DNA of 64,000 nt from Blepharisma japonicum (GCA_949751835.1 CATKHK010000028.1:186001-250000); one strand, 5' to 3'; shown: positions 10,215-21,101, counted from the stretch's first letter. The notes: generated by a model from the sequence alone, not told the origin. Translations and numbers: made by a program.

Positions 10215-11930
10215 ATGATCATCAATGCTGAAGTGAGCCTCAGCGCTGTAGTCCAAGATTCCAGTCCATTTGTGCTTTATGGAATTATGATTCACACAGA
10301 ATTTTCCAGTCAACTTTTAACAAAAAGATATACAGATTTTCTTCGATTTCACGAAAAATTATGCTGCTTTTCCCATATTCAGCTTTCAAGTGGTGGGAAA
10401 TTGCTTGATAGAATCCCTAAACTCCCAAGCCAAAACTTTTTTACGAAGTCCACCTCAGAGAAGGTAATTCAAGAAAGGACAAAAGATTTAACTTCATACG
10501 TGAGATTTTTGATAAAAATTATTCAAAACATCAATAATTATGAAAATAAGCCATGAGCTTATATGATTAGACAGTTTCTTAATCTCCCTAATATTGGAGC
10601 AAAGGAAAATGAATCTGCGAGCAAAGTCCAGAGATTGTATAGAAAATATATTGAGGGTGTCAACAAAAGGAGGTTATTGAAAATCGAATATCAGAATAAA
10701 GGATATATAAGCTCAATTGAACAATTGCCGGACTCGTTAATAATTTACATTTTCAGCTTTTTAGGAACTTCGTCGTTATTCCAAGCAGCATTGGTGTCTA
10801 AAAAGTGGGAAATCATCTCAAAAGCTCCGATTTTGTGAACAAAAATTGACCTTTTTGTAAACAAAATATCACTAAGCACTGCCACTCTGGAAAACTACTG
10901 CAAGAGCTCTATGCTGCAAACAATTGATTTTCGATTCAATCTTCAGATCAGCTCAGATGCAGCCTCCATAATAGCTCAAACTTGTAATCCTTTATCCCTT
11001 AAAGCAGCACTATTTGATGGTTGCCAAAGATTTGACGATTATGCTTTAGCAATGCTTGCAGAAAGATTTTGCAGTGCTCTTAAAATCGAAGTCTCAGAGC
11101 CAGACTTAAAAGGAGGATCCAGAGGTCTACAATTATTAAGTTTGGCTGAATGCAGGAATATCAGTGATAAGTCTATGGCATATATAGGGAAATTAAAAAG
11201 GCTTGAAAATTTGAATATGAGAGGCTGCAATATTACAGATGATGGCGTTACTTTATTATTTGGTAAAATCAAGGCGCTTAAATCGATAGATTTCTCAGGG
11301 ACTTCTGTAGGCATTGGAAGCTGGAAGTTGTTAAAAGAGAGTCATATCAAAAATATGGTTTTAAACCATTCTAATGAAATACAAAAAGAAATTCCTCTAT
11401 TAAAAAATATATCAGTCCAATTAATTGATGAAAATTTCGAGTATGAGCTTATAGCTGTTTACCCTTTAACTCAAATCCCAACATCCCACCCATTTAAAGC
11501 TAGAAGCTCTTTTACAATCCAAAGGTTAATTTACATGATCCAAAGCAGCATAGAGCTCAAATCTAACCAATCCATACAAGTATTATGTGGATGTACAGTT
11601 TTAAAGCCTCATTATACTCTTCAACAAGTTCAATCTGAATTCTGAGACTCTTCTACCTTGATTTTACAGTATCGGTTAAAGTCAAAAATTACTCATCGTC
11701 CAACTAACTCTTGGGCGAACCTTCCTGAATGAACCCCTGACAACTACACTCAAACCTGTATGGGCTGTGGGAATACCTTTGGTCTTTTCTTACGAAAACA
11801 CCATTGTCGCAACTGCGGAAAAGTTTTCTGCAATGACTGCAGCAACTACCGTACGCTGATCCCTTTATCTGGATTTACACGTAGCCCTGTAAGAGTGTGC
11901 CAATCGTGCTTTATTAAAATAAAACATTAG
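10215..11930 (+). CDS. PX / F-box / LRR / FYVE multidomain protein
   Basis: One 571-codon frame across several TGA-Trp codons, ending at TAG 11928-11930. Domains in order: PX (residues 1-120; LTKRYTDFLRFHEK, ERTKDLTSYVRFLIK, ending AYMIRQFLNL), an IQ-like helix (SKVQRLYRKYIEG), F-box (about 172-220; EQLPDSLIIYIFSFLG, VSKKWEIISKAPILWTKIDL), AMN1-like leucine-rich repeats (about 230-390; LNMRGCNITDDGV), a ubiquitin-like fold candidate (about 415-490; IQVLCGCTVLKPHYTL...LILQYRL, RAWUL-like), and a C-terminal FYVE zinc finger with RKHHCRNCGKVFC and CQSC. PX and FYVE both bind PI3P; the F-box would recruit SKP1/Cullin. Inference: an endosome-tethered ubiquitin ligase adaptor. Confidence 0.85.
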
Positions 11931-11944
11931 TTATTTTTAAGTAT

Positions 11945-14026
11945 TTATTTCTTAATTCCTTTAACTTCTAGTAATAGAGGAAGCCACTCAGGTTTCTCAT
12001 AGACTCTTTTAGATTTTTCTACAGTTTCTATCATCTTTTTGTATATTTGGCCATCTGAAACACCTAGCACTGATCCTATTACTAAATCAGGAGGTGCAAG
12101 CGCATCAATAATTCTGATGGAGTCCTCTGCAAGCTCATTACAAAGTCTCATAATGCTGTCCCTTACAATCTTTATGTGGCTTGAATTAAAAAGATGCTCC
12201 ATAAAAACAACAAGGGATTTTTCAATTACCCCAATGGTATAAAGTAGCCAATACTTTCTCATAATTCTCCCTAAGGTTTCATCTTTAGCTGCAATGTCTT
12301 TTACAAATCTCAGGAAATCATGAGCCATAATGTACTCTCCGTAGGCTTTACAAGCTTCTTGGACATAGAATGGTTGTGATTTATTCCATGCGTCGACCAT
12401 ATCAACAGAATTTGCAGTGCTTTCTTGAAGCTTTAATAAGCTTTGGTGAAGTAGAAGGTTAAGGCGATATTCAATAAGGTCTATAATAAGGGTCTCGTTT
12501 TCAAGCTCTTGGGAACTTTCAAAATGAGGTTTAAATGCATTTATTTCGTGGATATCTGTTTTTAAGAACGTCATGGTCTTTGCGTGGATTTTTTGTCCTT
12601 TGAAGGATTTTTGGATCTGTTTGAGCAAAAATTTTCCAGTTTGCTGGATGAGGACAGAGCTGTCTCCTTCCCAGGTAACCATTACATCTTGGTTGTTTCT
12701 AATTCTTCCAAGCTGTGAATAGCTGGAGTATCCTAGTCCGCCTACTGATTCTCTGCACTCTTGCAAACAAGCTGTACCATACCATGATGAAACACATTTT
12801 ACTGATGATAAAATGGCATGAAATTCGTTTACTTCTAAGCATTCAGGGTCTTCTTCTAACTTTCTTAAGAAAGCATTGATATCGCCGAGCGAATAAATCA
12901 CACAAGACCTAATAGCAAACAATTTGGCGAGAGAAGGAATAAACTTCAATCGCTGAAGAGGGTAAGTCAATATTGGCAACTCAGGCCCTTCCTGCCCTCC
13001 AAATTGTTTTCTTACAGCTGAAAACCTCAAGGCAATGGTCAATCCCAATCTCATATCTTGTTCGCTTCCACAAGTACAGCATATTCTCCCTCCTACAAGC
13101 CCAGCTATCATAATCCCAGCCCGTTTATCTTTATTTTTTATTAAACTTTTGAATTTTCCTTCTAAAGAAATTTGGCTAAATTTGTCTAACAAAGCATCAT
13201 AAGGTACACGATAATTTTTGAATAAAATAAAGCCATTATCAATTCCTTCAAGACCAAGTTTCTTCCCACAGTCGCCAAGGACAACTCCTGGCAGAGTATC
13301 GTGAGAGGCATCATTTCGTCTAATCGGGACTACGAAAACGTGCACTCCTCTGTTGATATTATCAGCATAAAGCTGTGCAAAAATAACGGACATATTAGCC
13401 GTTTTTCCAACAGCTCCTATTCACCATTTTGCTGAGGTGGCTGTAGGAGAATTCAATATGAATTCACGAGTGGCATGGTCATAAGTAGCAGTCGTCTCGA
13501 TTTTCGCCACATTTGACCCATGACCTAGCTCAGTCATTGCAAATGACCCATAATCTTGAATATTATACGCTCGATTCACAAGATCTCGGTGCTTTTCGGT
13601 ACCAAGATTAGTGATTGTATCAGTATACAACACTATGTGTACCAGCAGCCTGACAGCAAGGGCAATATCATAGTCAGCCATAGGGTACAAAAGCCCTAGT
13701 TTCTTCATATAATCTTGCTTAACTATATCATAATTTAATACAAACTTTGGGTATATGGTAGCTATTTGGTGGACAATCCTTTTGCGTAGAGTTTCACGCG
13801 ACATTTCTGCTTCTTCAAAGTGATTGAAAAGTGGGTTCTCATGCATAATTTTCTGGACATCTTTTATTCATGAATAGAATGGGCCGAAATATTGTTGCTG
13901 AAGGATGTCAACATTAATCTGTGTACCTTTTTTACGATACTCTTCTAAGGAGTCATCGTAAGGGATTGTTGGAAAACGAGAAACCAGATGAGATTCAATG
14001 AGATTGAGACGCCTCATAGTTGACAT
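11945..14026 (-). CDS. ACOX: Acyl-CoA oxidase, peroxisomal (N-terminal PTS2)
   Basis: A single 693-codon frame with TGA-Trp codons, including the one in [14 protein letters not shown], the flavin-contacting signature of acyl-CoA oxidases. FAD-dependent first step of peroxisomal beta-oxidation, giving trans-2-enoyl-CoA and H2O2. Other family marks are [31 protein letters not shown] (the gate loop) and the C-terminal [13 protein letters not shown] plus [14 protein letters not shown]. The start chosen is ATG at 14024-14026; residues 6-14 are RLNLIESHL, a perfect PTS2 nonapeptide (R-L-x5-H-L). The C-terminus GIKK is not a PTS1. Convergent with the FYVE gene, 14 bp apart. Length is normal for the family. 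Confidence 0.93.
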
Positions 14027-14533
14027 TTGTCGCTAATTATTAAGAGCAAAAATATGGATATCTTGAGTATTAAATAAACACATGTGATGTCATGAATTAT
14101 TTTTGGCTGGAAATCCCTAAAATTTGAATACATCATCGAAAACATGATGTCATAGATTTTTTTGGTTAAGTTTTCTATATGTGGAATTGAAAATTAAAAT
14201 TGAGGTAATAAGGGTGGATATTCATTTTGGACCTTAAATAAATGTTATTTATTATACAATAAATCTTTTCTCCCAACTTTTTGGCCTTTCCTTCTGTGAA
14301 AATAAATTTTTTATTGGAAATCTTTGAATTTTCCTTTAACAATTTTATTGAATATGCTCATCACAAAACTATCAAGAAAAATATAGGAAATCGTCAATTT
14401 AATATTAGTTTTCAAAACTTTTTTTTGAAATTAATCCTATTTCTATCATCTCTCCATCAACTGTCTACACCTCAGCATTTAAAAATTTCCCTGTTGAACT
14501 TTTTCTATACCGACTATTCCCATCTTTTTGTAA
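14027..14533. other. Intergenic, divergent promoter region
   Basis: A 507-bp AT-rich stretch between divergent acyl-CoA oxidase and BTB genes. An 86-codon open frame at 14281-14541 has no initiator ATG and Phe/Leu/Asn-rich translation typical of AT-rich noncoding DNA. A CATGATGTCATGAATT-type sequence near 14082-14096 and a related CATGATGTCATAGATT near 14142-14156 form a short direct repeat. Confidence 0.5.
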
Positions 14534-15184
14534 ATGCATAGATCTCAACTTTTAGATGAATTAACTACCTTCGATCGGACCCGGCTGCGACCTACAAGTA
14601 ACTCCCCAGTCCGTAAGCACGAAAAATCAGAGCACCCCAAAAGTCTTTTACTTTTAGATATTTCTCGTCAATTCAACCGCCCTGAGAACTCCGATATCTC
14701 TATTATAACAAATGATGATAAAATAGTATATGTCTCTTCCTTTATTCTGCAAGCCCGCAGCCCATATTTTGAGCGTTTACTTAAAAGTGGGATGAAGGAA
14801 AGTAATTCCAAAGAAATCAATGTCTCAGCCAGTTATGATGCATGTGTCGCTTTGTTTCGATATTTCTATACAGATAGGTTGGAAACTAACCCGAAAACGG
14901 CGATTGAGGTAATGATGCTTGCTGATATGTATTTATTAGAAGGGCTCAAGCATGAATGTGAAAGTTTTGTTAAAAAAAGCATCACGATTGAGACTGCAAT
15001 TGATTTCTATGAGTGGTCGAAAGGACAATTTGTAGAACTGAGCTATTATGTGTCGAAATTCATATGGAAAAATATTGGAAAAATCAGCCGAAGTCCGCAA
15101 TTCAGGAATTTAGTTGCTGTAAATTCTGAGCTGCTGATTGAGTTATTAAATGAATTGCCAGAAAAAGCTCATATAACTTATTAA
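14534..15184 (+). CDS. BTB/POZ-domain protein
   Basis: A 216-residue protein ending in TAA. A disordered basic head (residues 1-45) precedes a BTB domain at about 45-150: NSDISIITNDDKIVYVSSF, LQARSPYFERLLKSGMKE, VSASYDACVALFRYFYTD, VMMLADMYLLEGLKHECE. A BACK-like helical tail follows. BTB proteins dimerise and often adapt substrates to CUL3 ubiquitin ligases. No Kelch, MATH or ankyrin repeats accompany it. It is convergent with PNO1, 15 bp apart. Confidence 0.88.
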   Translation: MHRSQLLDELTTFDRTRLRPTSNSPVRKHEKSEHPKSLLLLDISRQFNRPENSDISIITNDDKIVYVSSFILQARSPYFERLLKSGMKESNSKEINVSASYDACVALFRYFYTDRLETNPKTAIEVMMLADMYLLEGLKHECESFVKKSITIETAIDFYEWSKGQFVELSYYVSKFIWKNIGKISRSPQFRNLVAVNSELLIELLNELPEKAHITY

Positions 15185-15199
15185 AACTTGTATTAAGAA

Positions 15200-15811
15200 T
15201 TAACGCTCACTAAGTCTTTTTGATACAGCTCGCAGCTGAGAGTACACTTTGCCAGGGGTTTTTCCTAAAATTAAATTGCAGATCGCAGCTCTTGCTTGCT
15301 TTATATTTGAATACGACCCCATAATGTGTATTTTTGTGTCTGCCAAAATAATTCTGGTCCTCGTTGAATTTTCAATAGCATTCTTTGTCTTGCCTTTTTC
15401 TCCTGCAAGCCTGCCGATACATCTTGAAAGGTTATCCCCTTGCAAGGTCTTCACATCTTTGATTTCAAAAGTTTCCAAATAAATATCTTCTAGCCTGAGC
15501 AAGGCCAATGCATCAGCCACCTCAAAGCCACACATAAAAGCTCTGAGAAACTCGTATCCTTTTTGTATTGCGCTTTTATCTTCAGTTTGTGGAGAGTTCT
15601 AGGTAGAAATTACTCTTAATTCGACTCGTTTTAGTCTCGTGTTCATTCGGATTTGGAGCTTCATGTGCTCCACAATAGGAGCGACGATGTCTTCCCAATT
15701 TTCCCTTAATGGGGTCAATCTGTGGGGAGGAACTGGAATCTTACGGAACTCTTTGGAAAGTTTTTGTTCACCTTCTTGAAGTTTAGGAAAGATTGGCTCC
15801 TCTATTTCCAT
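15200..15811 (-). CDS. PNO1: PNO1/Dim2 KH-domain ribosome assembly factor, one 15-nt intron
   Basis: Binds the 3' end of pre-18S rRNA in late 40S maturation and partners the NOB1 nuclease. The first exon carries PVPPHRLTPLRENWEDIVAPI and the degenerate first KH. After removal of a 15-nt intron at 15599-15613, which otherwise gives an in-frame TAG, the second part has ALALLRLEDIYLETFEIKDV, GRLAGEKGKTKNAIENSTRT and ICNLILGKTPGKVYSQLR, near-diagnostic of PNO1. The spliced protein is about 198 residues. It lies 13 bp downstream of the thioredoxin-like gene on the same strand. Confidence 0.95.
15599..15613 (-). other. 15-nt intron in PNO1
   Basis: Reads GTAATTTCTACCTAG on the minus strand; removal joins VELR to NSPQTEDKS in frame. 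A at position 10. Confidence 0.92.
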
Positions 15812-15824
15812 ATTACAAGTTTTA

Positions 15825-16166
15825 TTAAAGTAAGTTAGCTTCTACTAAATCACGGATTTCACGAGCTTTTGCTCCTTTGATTTCTCCTAGTTCTTCACCG
15901 TTCCTGAATACTTTGACGCAGGGGATGATATTTACTGAGTATTTATTGAAGACAGGCTATCTAGGAATTACGACACAGTTGGCGAGATTACAACGGATGT
16001 GGACGACTTCAGGGAAATCTTCTCTTAGCTTGGACAGTTCTTCAGAAATGGCGACGCTTGGAGCAGTCCAGGTCGCGTAAAACTCAGCAACGACGAGTGA
16101 GTCGCCTGCGTTTGCGATGGCTCCCATGTAGTCTGAATCGTCGTTGACTTCAATAATCTTTGCCAT
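15825..16166 (-). CDS. Thioredoxin-fold protein lacking the CxxC active site, one 15-nt intron
   Basis: A 108-residue thioredoxin-sized protein after removal of a 15-nt intron (15957-15971). The fold is clear: VVAEFYATWTAPSVAISEEL (residues 25-44) aligns with the canonical WCGPC stretch, then VVHIRCNLANC and FNKYSVNIIPCVKVFRNGEE, which keeps the cis-Pro loop. Both redox cysteines of WCGPC are replaced (W33-T-A-P-S37), so disulfide reductase activity is not expected. A structural, chaperone-like or binding role is inferred. It is set tightly between CK1 (15 bp upstream) and PNO1 (13 bp downstream), all on the minus strand. Confidence 0.88.
15957..15971 (-). other. 15-nt intron in thioredoxin-like gene
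   Basis: Reads GTAATTCCTAGATAG on the minus strand. Removal joins NLANCV to PVFNKYSVN, restoring the conserved cis-Pro strand. A at position 10. An internal TAG two bases earlier would give a shorter, out-of-frame intron, so the last AG is preferred. Confidence 0.92.
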
Positions 16167-16181
16167 ATTTGAATTATTAGT

Positions 16182-17159
16182 TTAATTTTTCATTATTGCT
16201 GAATCAATACTTGAAGCTCTTAATCTTCCTGCATGATCATTTTTCTGCTCTTCTCTTCTGGAAGGCCTTACTGTTTGATGTGAATGCAAAATGGTCCAGT
16301 CAAACACAAAGTCATAGAGCAAGTTTTCTCTTTGAGCTAAAGCTCGAAACTGTCTTTTTATATGAGAATATTCTGGTTTGTCTTCAAATCGTAGTGATCG
16401 TGCATATCTTAATAAGTTTTCAAGCTCTATAGGAACACCATAACATAAGGATTCAATTGAAGTTGACATCTTTTTCTCTACAATTCTGTCATACTTTTCT
16501 GCTTTAGTAAATGCACGAATTCCTTGCCAAGGCAGACTGCCTTTTATAAAATACAATAAAGTGTACGCTAAAGATTCTAAGTCATCTCGACGCGATAATT
16601 CAATACCCAAATGAGCGCTAATAGAAGCATATCTTGAGGTGCCTATAAACTTTTTCCCTTCTCTATAAGGAATATGTGAGCTCCCTTTTCTAAATTTTTT
16701 ACACATGCCAAAATCTATCATAAAAATTTGGTTTGCATTCGTCCTAATTCCTGTTAAAAAATTATCAGGCTTTATATCACGATGGATAAGGGTTTTGTTA
16801 TGAAACATTTCTATAAGTGGGATTATCTCGTCTGCAATTTGCAGAACTGTTTTCAATGAAAATTTTTTATTGCAAGATCTGAATAACTCTTCAAGTGATA
16901 ATCCAAGAAGATCTAGCACAAGAACATTATTATCTCCTTCAACCCCACATCAATGAAGTTTTGCTATTCCTCTTTGTCCATATAGTAGTTTATAAATTTT
17001 AGATTCATATAGGAGCTGGGGAGTTTTTGAATTAATTTTTTCAAGTTTTATCGCTACTTCTTCATTTTTCAGCACATTAATACCAAGATAGACCTCGCTA
17101 AAAGCGCCATCAGCTAGTTTTCTAGATAAGCGAAATTTGCCTCCGAACCGATATTCCAT
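16182..17159 (-). CDS. Casein kinase 1-like protein kinase
   Basis: A 325-codon frame joined across TGA-Trp at 16950-16952. CK1-type hallmarks are [18 protein letters not shown] (Gly loop), VAIKLE (Lys38), [22 protein letters not shown] (HRD at 126-128), MIDFG and the CK1-specific [20 protein letters not shown] plus LPWQG. The tail is short (about 30 residues, basic, Ser-rich) with no prenylation motif. Ser/Thr kinase preferring acidic or primed sites; the specific role in this cell is not evident. The next gene downstream starts 15 bp after its stop. Confidence 0.93.
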
Positions 17160-17268
17160 AGGAATTGATTTGGGTTAAAATTTTATTATTAAAAAATAAA
17201 GGACTCAAAGAGAAAATGATAGTGAGAAGTTTATCTGTATAAATAGGAAAGATAAATACTCAATCATA

Positions 17269-17341
17269 GCCCGTCTAGCTCAGTCGGTAGAGCGCCAGCC
17301 TTTTAAGCTGGTGGTCGGGGGTTCGAGCCCCCCGGTGGGCG
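17269..17341 (+). tRNA. tRNA-Lys (anticodon TTT)
   Basis: A 73-nt cloverleaf: acceptor GCCCGTC pairs with GGTGGGC (two G-U), D-arm TAGCTCAGTCGGTAGAGC, anticodon stem CCAGC/GCTGG with loop CTTTTAA giving anticodon TTT, variable GTGGT region, and T-arm CGGGG-GTTCGAGC-CCCCG with the universal TTCGA. Discriminator G. No intron; CCA is not encoded. Confidence 0.95.
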
Positions 17342-17347
17342 TTTTTT
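17342..17347 (+). terminator. Pol III T-run after tRNA-Lys
   Basis: TTTTTT follows the tRNA 3' end directly, a standard RNA polymerase III stop. Confidence 0.8.
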
Positions 17348-17612
17348 ATTAATACTTATTTTAATTGATTTATTGTTTGTTTTTATCATCATCTTCTTAA
17401 TCACATTCGCTAAACACTTTCATAAAATCTTTTCCAAAATTAAATTAATTCTTTTTACAATTTTTATAACTTTTATTTCAAATAGCCATTATAAAAACTT
17501 TAACCTATATCTCTTGCTTTAGGTTCGTTCTTTCCAAAATCTAAATTTTTACTTCCCTCCTTCTCATCTAAAAGAATTCAAATTTTAATATTCTATACGT
17601 TAATCCTATTCA

Positions 17613-19151
17613 ATGTCTACTCCAGAGAAGCCAGACGCTACCTCACATAAATCAAAAAGCATTGGTCAATACATCTTAGGAAAAACCATCGGAGAAGGCA
17701 CTTTTGGCAAAGTCAAGCTAGGCACCCACATCTTAACAAGTGAAAAAGTCGCCGTCAAAATTTTAGAAAAAGAACGAATCAAGGATGTAGCTGACATTGA
17801 GCGTGTTGCTCGAGAGATCCATATCCTCAAACTGATCCGTCACCCCAATATAATTCAGCTTTACGAAATAATAGAAACTCCAAAGCAGTTATTCTTGATC
17901 ATGGAATATGCTTCTGGAGGCGAACTTTTCGATTATATCGTAGAGCACACCAGAGTTGAAGAAAGAGAAGCCTGCAAATTTTTCCAACAAATTATTTCAG
18001 GAGTTGAGTATATTCACAAGCTCGGTGTTGTACATAGGGACTTAAAGCCAGAAAACTTACTTTTAGATGAAAACAAAAATATTAAAATTGTGGACTTCGG
18101 GCTGAGCAATACTTATAAACCTGATGAATTGTTAAAAACAGCCTGTGGAAGTCCTTGTTATGCAGCTCCTGAAATGATTCAGGGAAAAAATTATGCTGGA
18201 TCTAGGGTTGACCTGTGAAGTTGTGGGGTTATTTTGTATGCACTGTTGGCTGGATATTTACCATTTGAAGATCCTGATACAGGAAAATTGTATAAAAAAA
18301 TACTCAGCTGCAGTTATGAGTGTCCTGAATGAATATCAGAAAAAGGAAAAGATATAATTAGCAAGATTTTAAACACAGACCCAGAAACACGATATACGAT
18401 CCAAGATATCAGAAATCATCCATGATTTAGGCTTTCTCAGCAAAGCAATTCTGAAGGAATACTGGTCGGGTATCAGTCAATACCAATAAATCTCGACATT
18501 TTAAATAAACTTGAGCCATTTGGATTTGACTTAAACTACTGCCAAAGCTGTATTGAAGCTAATAAACACAATAATTTGACAACAGCCTATTATTTGCTGC
18601 TGAAAAAATATCAAGCTCCTCCACAGTCGCCTATTCTTGATAAACCAGCAATAATCCATCCTCACATAATGCCATTTCCACCAAGATTTTCTCTAGAAAT
18701 GAATGCGAAGCCAAAGCACAGAAAATATAAAGAAAAAAGAATTGAAAGCACAGGAGGATCATCTTCTAAAGATAAAGAATTGATATTTATGCAAACACCA
18801 TTTACAGGAAAATTACTAGGAAAAACTCCAAGATCAGCTAGAAAATCAGTTAGAGGATCATCACATTCTCCTTTAAAAGCAAAATTGACTAGTGAAAGAA
18901 GATACCAAAGTGTAGGACGAAAGCATTCTAAAGAGCCTAGAGAATCTAGAGAGCCAAGAGAGCCTTCAGAGCCCAAGCCCAAGTCTATAAGACCAACAAG
19001 AAAAGCAAATTATAGTGCTTCAAGAGGAAATACACCAGGAAGAATCAATAGTTCAGATTACTCTATGAAATCTTTAGGGAACTCAATAAGGCAGCTGCAT
19101 GTTGATAACTCTTATATAGAGCATAAAAGAAGAAAAGCAAATGTACTTTAA
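17613..19151 (+). CDS. SNF1/AMPK-related (CAMKL) protein kinase
   Basis: A 512-codon frame with TGA-Trp at 18216-18218 (VDLWSCGVI) and later sites. Kinase domain at residues 19-270: IGEGTFGKVKLG loop, Lys49 in VAVKILEKE, HRDLKPENLL (141), DFGLSNTY (161), activation Thr in LKTACGSPCYAAPE. A UBA-like helix pair follows near 305-335 (FGFDLNYCQSCIEANKHNN). The tail after 340 is basic, Ser/Arg-rich and disordered with an SREPREPSEPKPKS stretch. Subfamily resembles SNF1/MARK/BRSK kinases acting in energy or polarity control; the exact orthologue is uncertain. Convergent with a related kinase, stops 25 bp apart. Confidence 0.92.
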
Positions 19152-19176
19152 AATAAAAATTCTGACTTAAATTAAA

Positions 19177-20604
19177 TTAAAAACATGTTCTAAGATATAA
19201 ATAATAGTAAACACGGTGAAGTACTTCTAATAGAACCATTGAATTTCCTTGCCTCAATTTGAAGTCCAAAACATAACTATTTTCATATTTGTAAAGCTTC
19301 AGATGTATTTTAACCCTATTCTTCCGGGAAATTGTTCGCAAATTAAGGCTTAAATTGTTTAAGCACCTTCATTCAAGGCCTGAATCTTTGAAAGAACTGA
19401 GCATGCTTATCATAAATTGATTTGCATCTAAATTGGATCGGAATCCATACACCCAGTTCGAAGGAGACTCAGATTTTTGGTCAGAAAAATCATTTTTTGA
19501 TGATGATCTTGAAGAATTTGTAGTGCTTACAGCAGAATCTGTTATAAATAATGGCATTTTAATGTCTTCTCCTAATGATTTTTTTCTATTTATATGTTGA
19601 TCTAGCAGCAAATAGTAGCAGACTGTAAAATCGTTCTCAATTTTATTTATAATGGCTTCTCGGATTTCTTCAATTTTTCCTATATCGATTTCAATGAGTT
19701 TTTGGCATTCTTTAAACAACCCTTCGTCAATTGTATAATTATTAGCAGTATTTTTTGACAAGAAATCTATAAATGAGTTTTTTCTGGTAAGCCTAAATGG
19801 TATATTAAGCTGAAGCCATGGGTGGCATTTTATTTGATTTATAGTGATTCTTGCAATCGGATCAGGATTCAGCATTCTTTGTATTAGGTCTTTTGCGGAT
19901 TCTGAAAAATGATAAGGAATAACAAAATTTCCATTTCTAATCTTAGCAAAAAGGGAAGCTAAATTGCTGTCGTCAAATGGAAGAAAACCTGAAAGCAGCG
20001 TATATAAAACAACTCCTATGCTTCATATATCTACCTCGGGCCCACAATATTTTTGTCCTGCCAAGACTTCAGGAGCTGCATAATTTGGAGATCCACAACA
20101 AGTCTTTAAAAAATCCCCATCAGACATAAAATTTGAAAGTCCAAAATCAGCCAGTTTAATGCTGCCGAATTCATCAAGGAGAAGATTTTCAAGCTTAATA
20201 TCGCGGTGTGTAAGCCTCATATTGTGGATATATTCAACGCCTGAAATTATTTGCTGTACATATACTCGGGTTCGATCTTCTGGGATTTTTCCATTTCTAT
20301 CCAGATAAGTATAAACTTCCCCACCTGGGAGATACTCCAGGACAAGGGCAAGGTTCGAAGGACTCTCTATTACTTCATAGAGCCTTATTATATGGGGATG
20401 GTGAAAGTTTTTTAGCACTTTTATTTCGCGCTTGACTTTAGATAGAATACGATTTTCTGAAATAGTTTTCTTTTTTAGGATTTTTATTGCAACTTTTGTT
20501 GAGGTTGGGAGGTGTTCGGCGACTAAATAGAGATTACGCTTTACTTGCCCAAAAGAGCCACTACCAAGAGGACTTAAAATTCGGTAGCTTGCAAGACCTG
20601 ACAT
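19177..20604 (-). CDS. CAMKL protein kinase with UBA-like and KA1 domains
   Basis: A 475-codon frame joined across TGA-Trp at 20023 (EVDIWSIGVV) and 19369. Kinase domain at residues 1-260: SPLGSGSFGQVKRNLYLV, VAIKILKKK, HRDIKLENLLLDE, DFGLSNFM, LKTCCGSPNYAAPE. A UBA-like segment lies near 310-345. After the TGA at 19369 the frame continues to TAA at 19177-19179 and supplies LYKYENSYVLDFKLRQGN and LLEVLHRVYYYLYL, a KA1 membrane/phospholipid-binding domain typical of MARK/AMPK-family kinases. Translation under the standard code would miss the KA1 part. Probably paralogous to the kinase at 17613-19151. Confidence 0.92.
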
Positions 20605-20874
20605 AAATTAATTGATGACGTGATCATTTTAGTATGGTTAAAGCTTAATTTTTCTCAAATTATGTGGATGATTTAAGTTCTGATAGGGAAAAAGTTAATA
20701 TTACGTCATAAGTTTTTATATTGGGCTAATAACAAGATTATTTTGTTATGTATTAAAAATTAAATAATTTATTTATTGAAGGATTTGTTTATATGAGTCG
20801 AGAATTACTTATAAAAATTTAATTTGGCCCTTAGGCCATCAAAAACAATCATATTCTGATGATTGCTTGGGGCT

Positions 20875-21001
20875 TAAGATTTATGATTAGGAATACGCTA
20901 AAAAAATCCCTTATAATAAACTCCATATTATCACACATGATCATAAATTTAATCAATTTAAATTCATAAGAGATACGTCAATCTTATTTAATTTTCTAAT
21001 A
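20875..21001 (+). repeat. 127-bp direct repeat, left copy at gap
   Basis: Begins TAAGATTTATGATTAGG and ends TTTTCTAATA, immediately before the Ns. Identical by eye to 21102-21228. Most likely the overlapping end of two contigs rather than a biological duplication. Confidence 0.9.
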
Positions 21002-21101
21002 NNNNNNNNNNNNNNNNNNNNNNNNNNNNNNNNNNNNNNNNNNNNNNNNNNNNNNNNNNNNNNNNNNNNNNNNNNNNNNNNNNNNNNNNNNNNNNNNNNN
21101 N
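21002..21101. other. Assembly gap of 100 N
   Basis: Exactly 100 N, a conventional placeholder size. The identical sequence on both sides suggests that the contigs overlap and that the true gap length is negative. Confidence 0.97.

Noticed and set aside
14281-14541. 86-codon plus-strand open frame upstream of the BTB gene
   Set aside because: No ATG, Phe/Leu/Asn-rich translation typical of AT-rich noncoding DNA, and it overlaps the BTB start in another frame.
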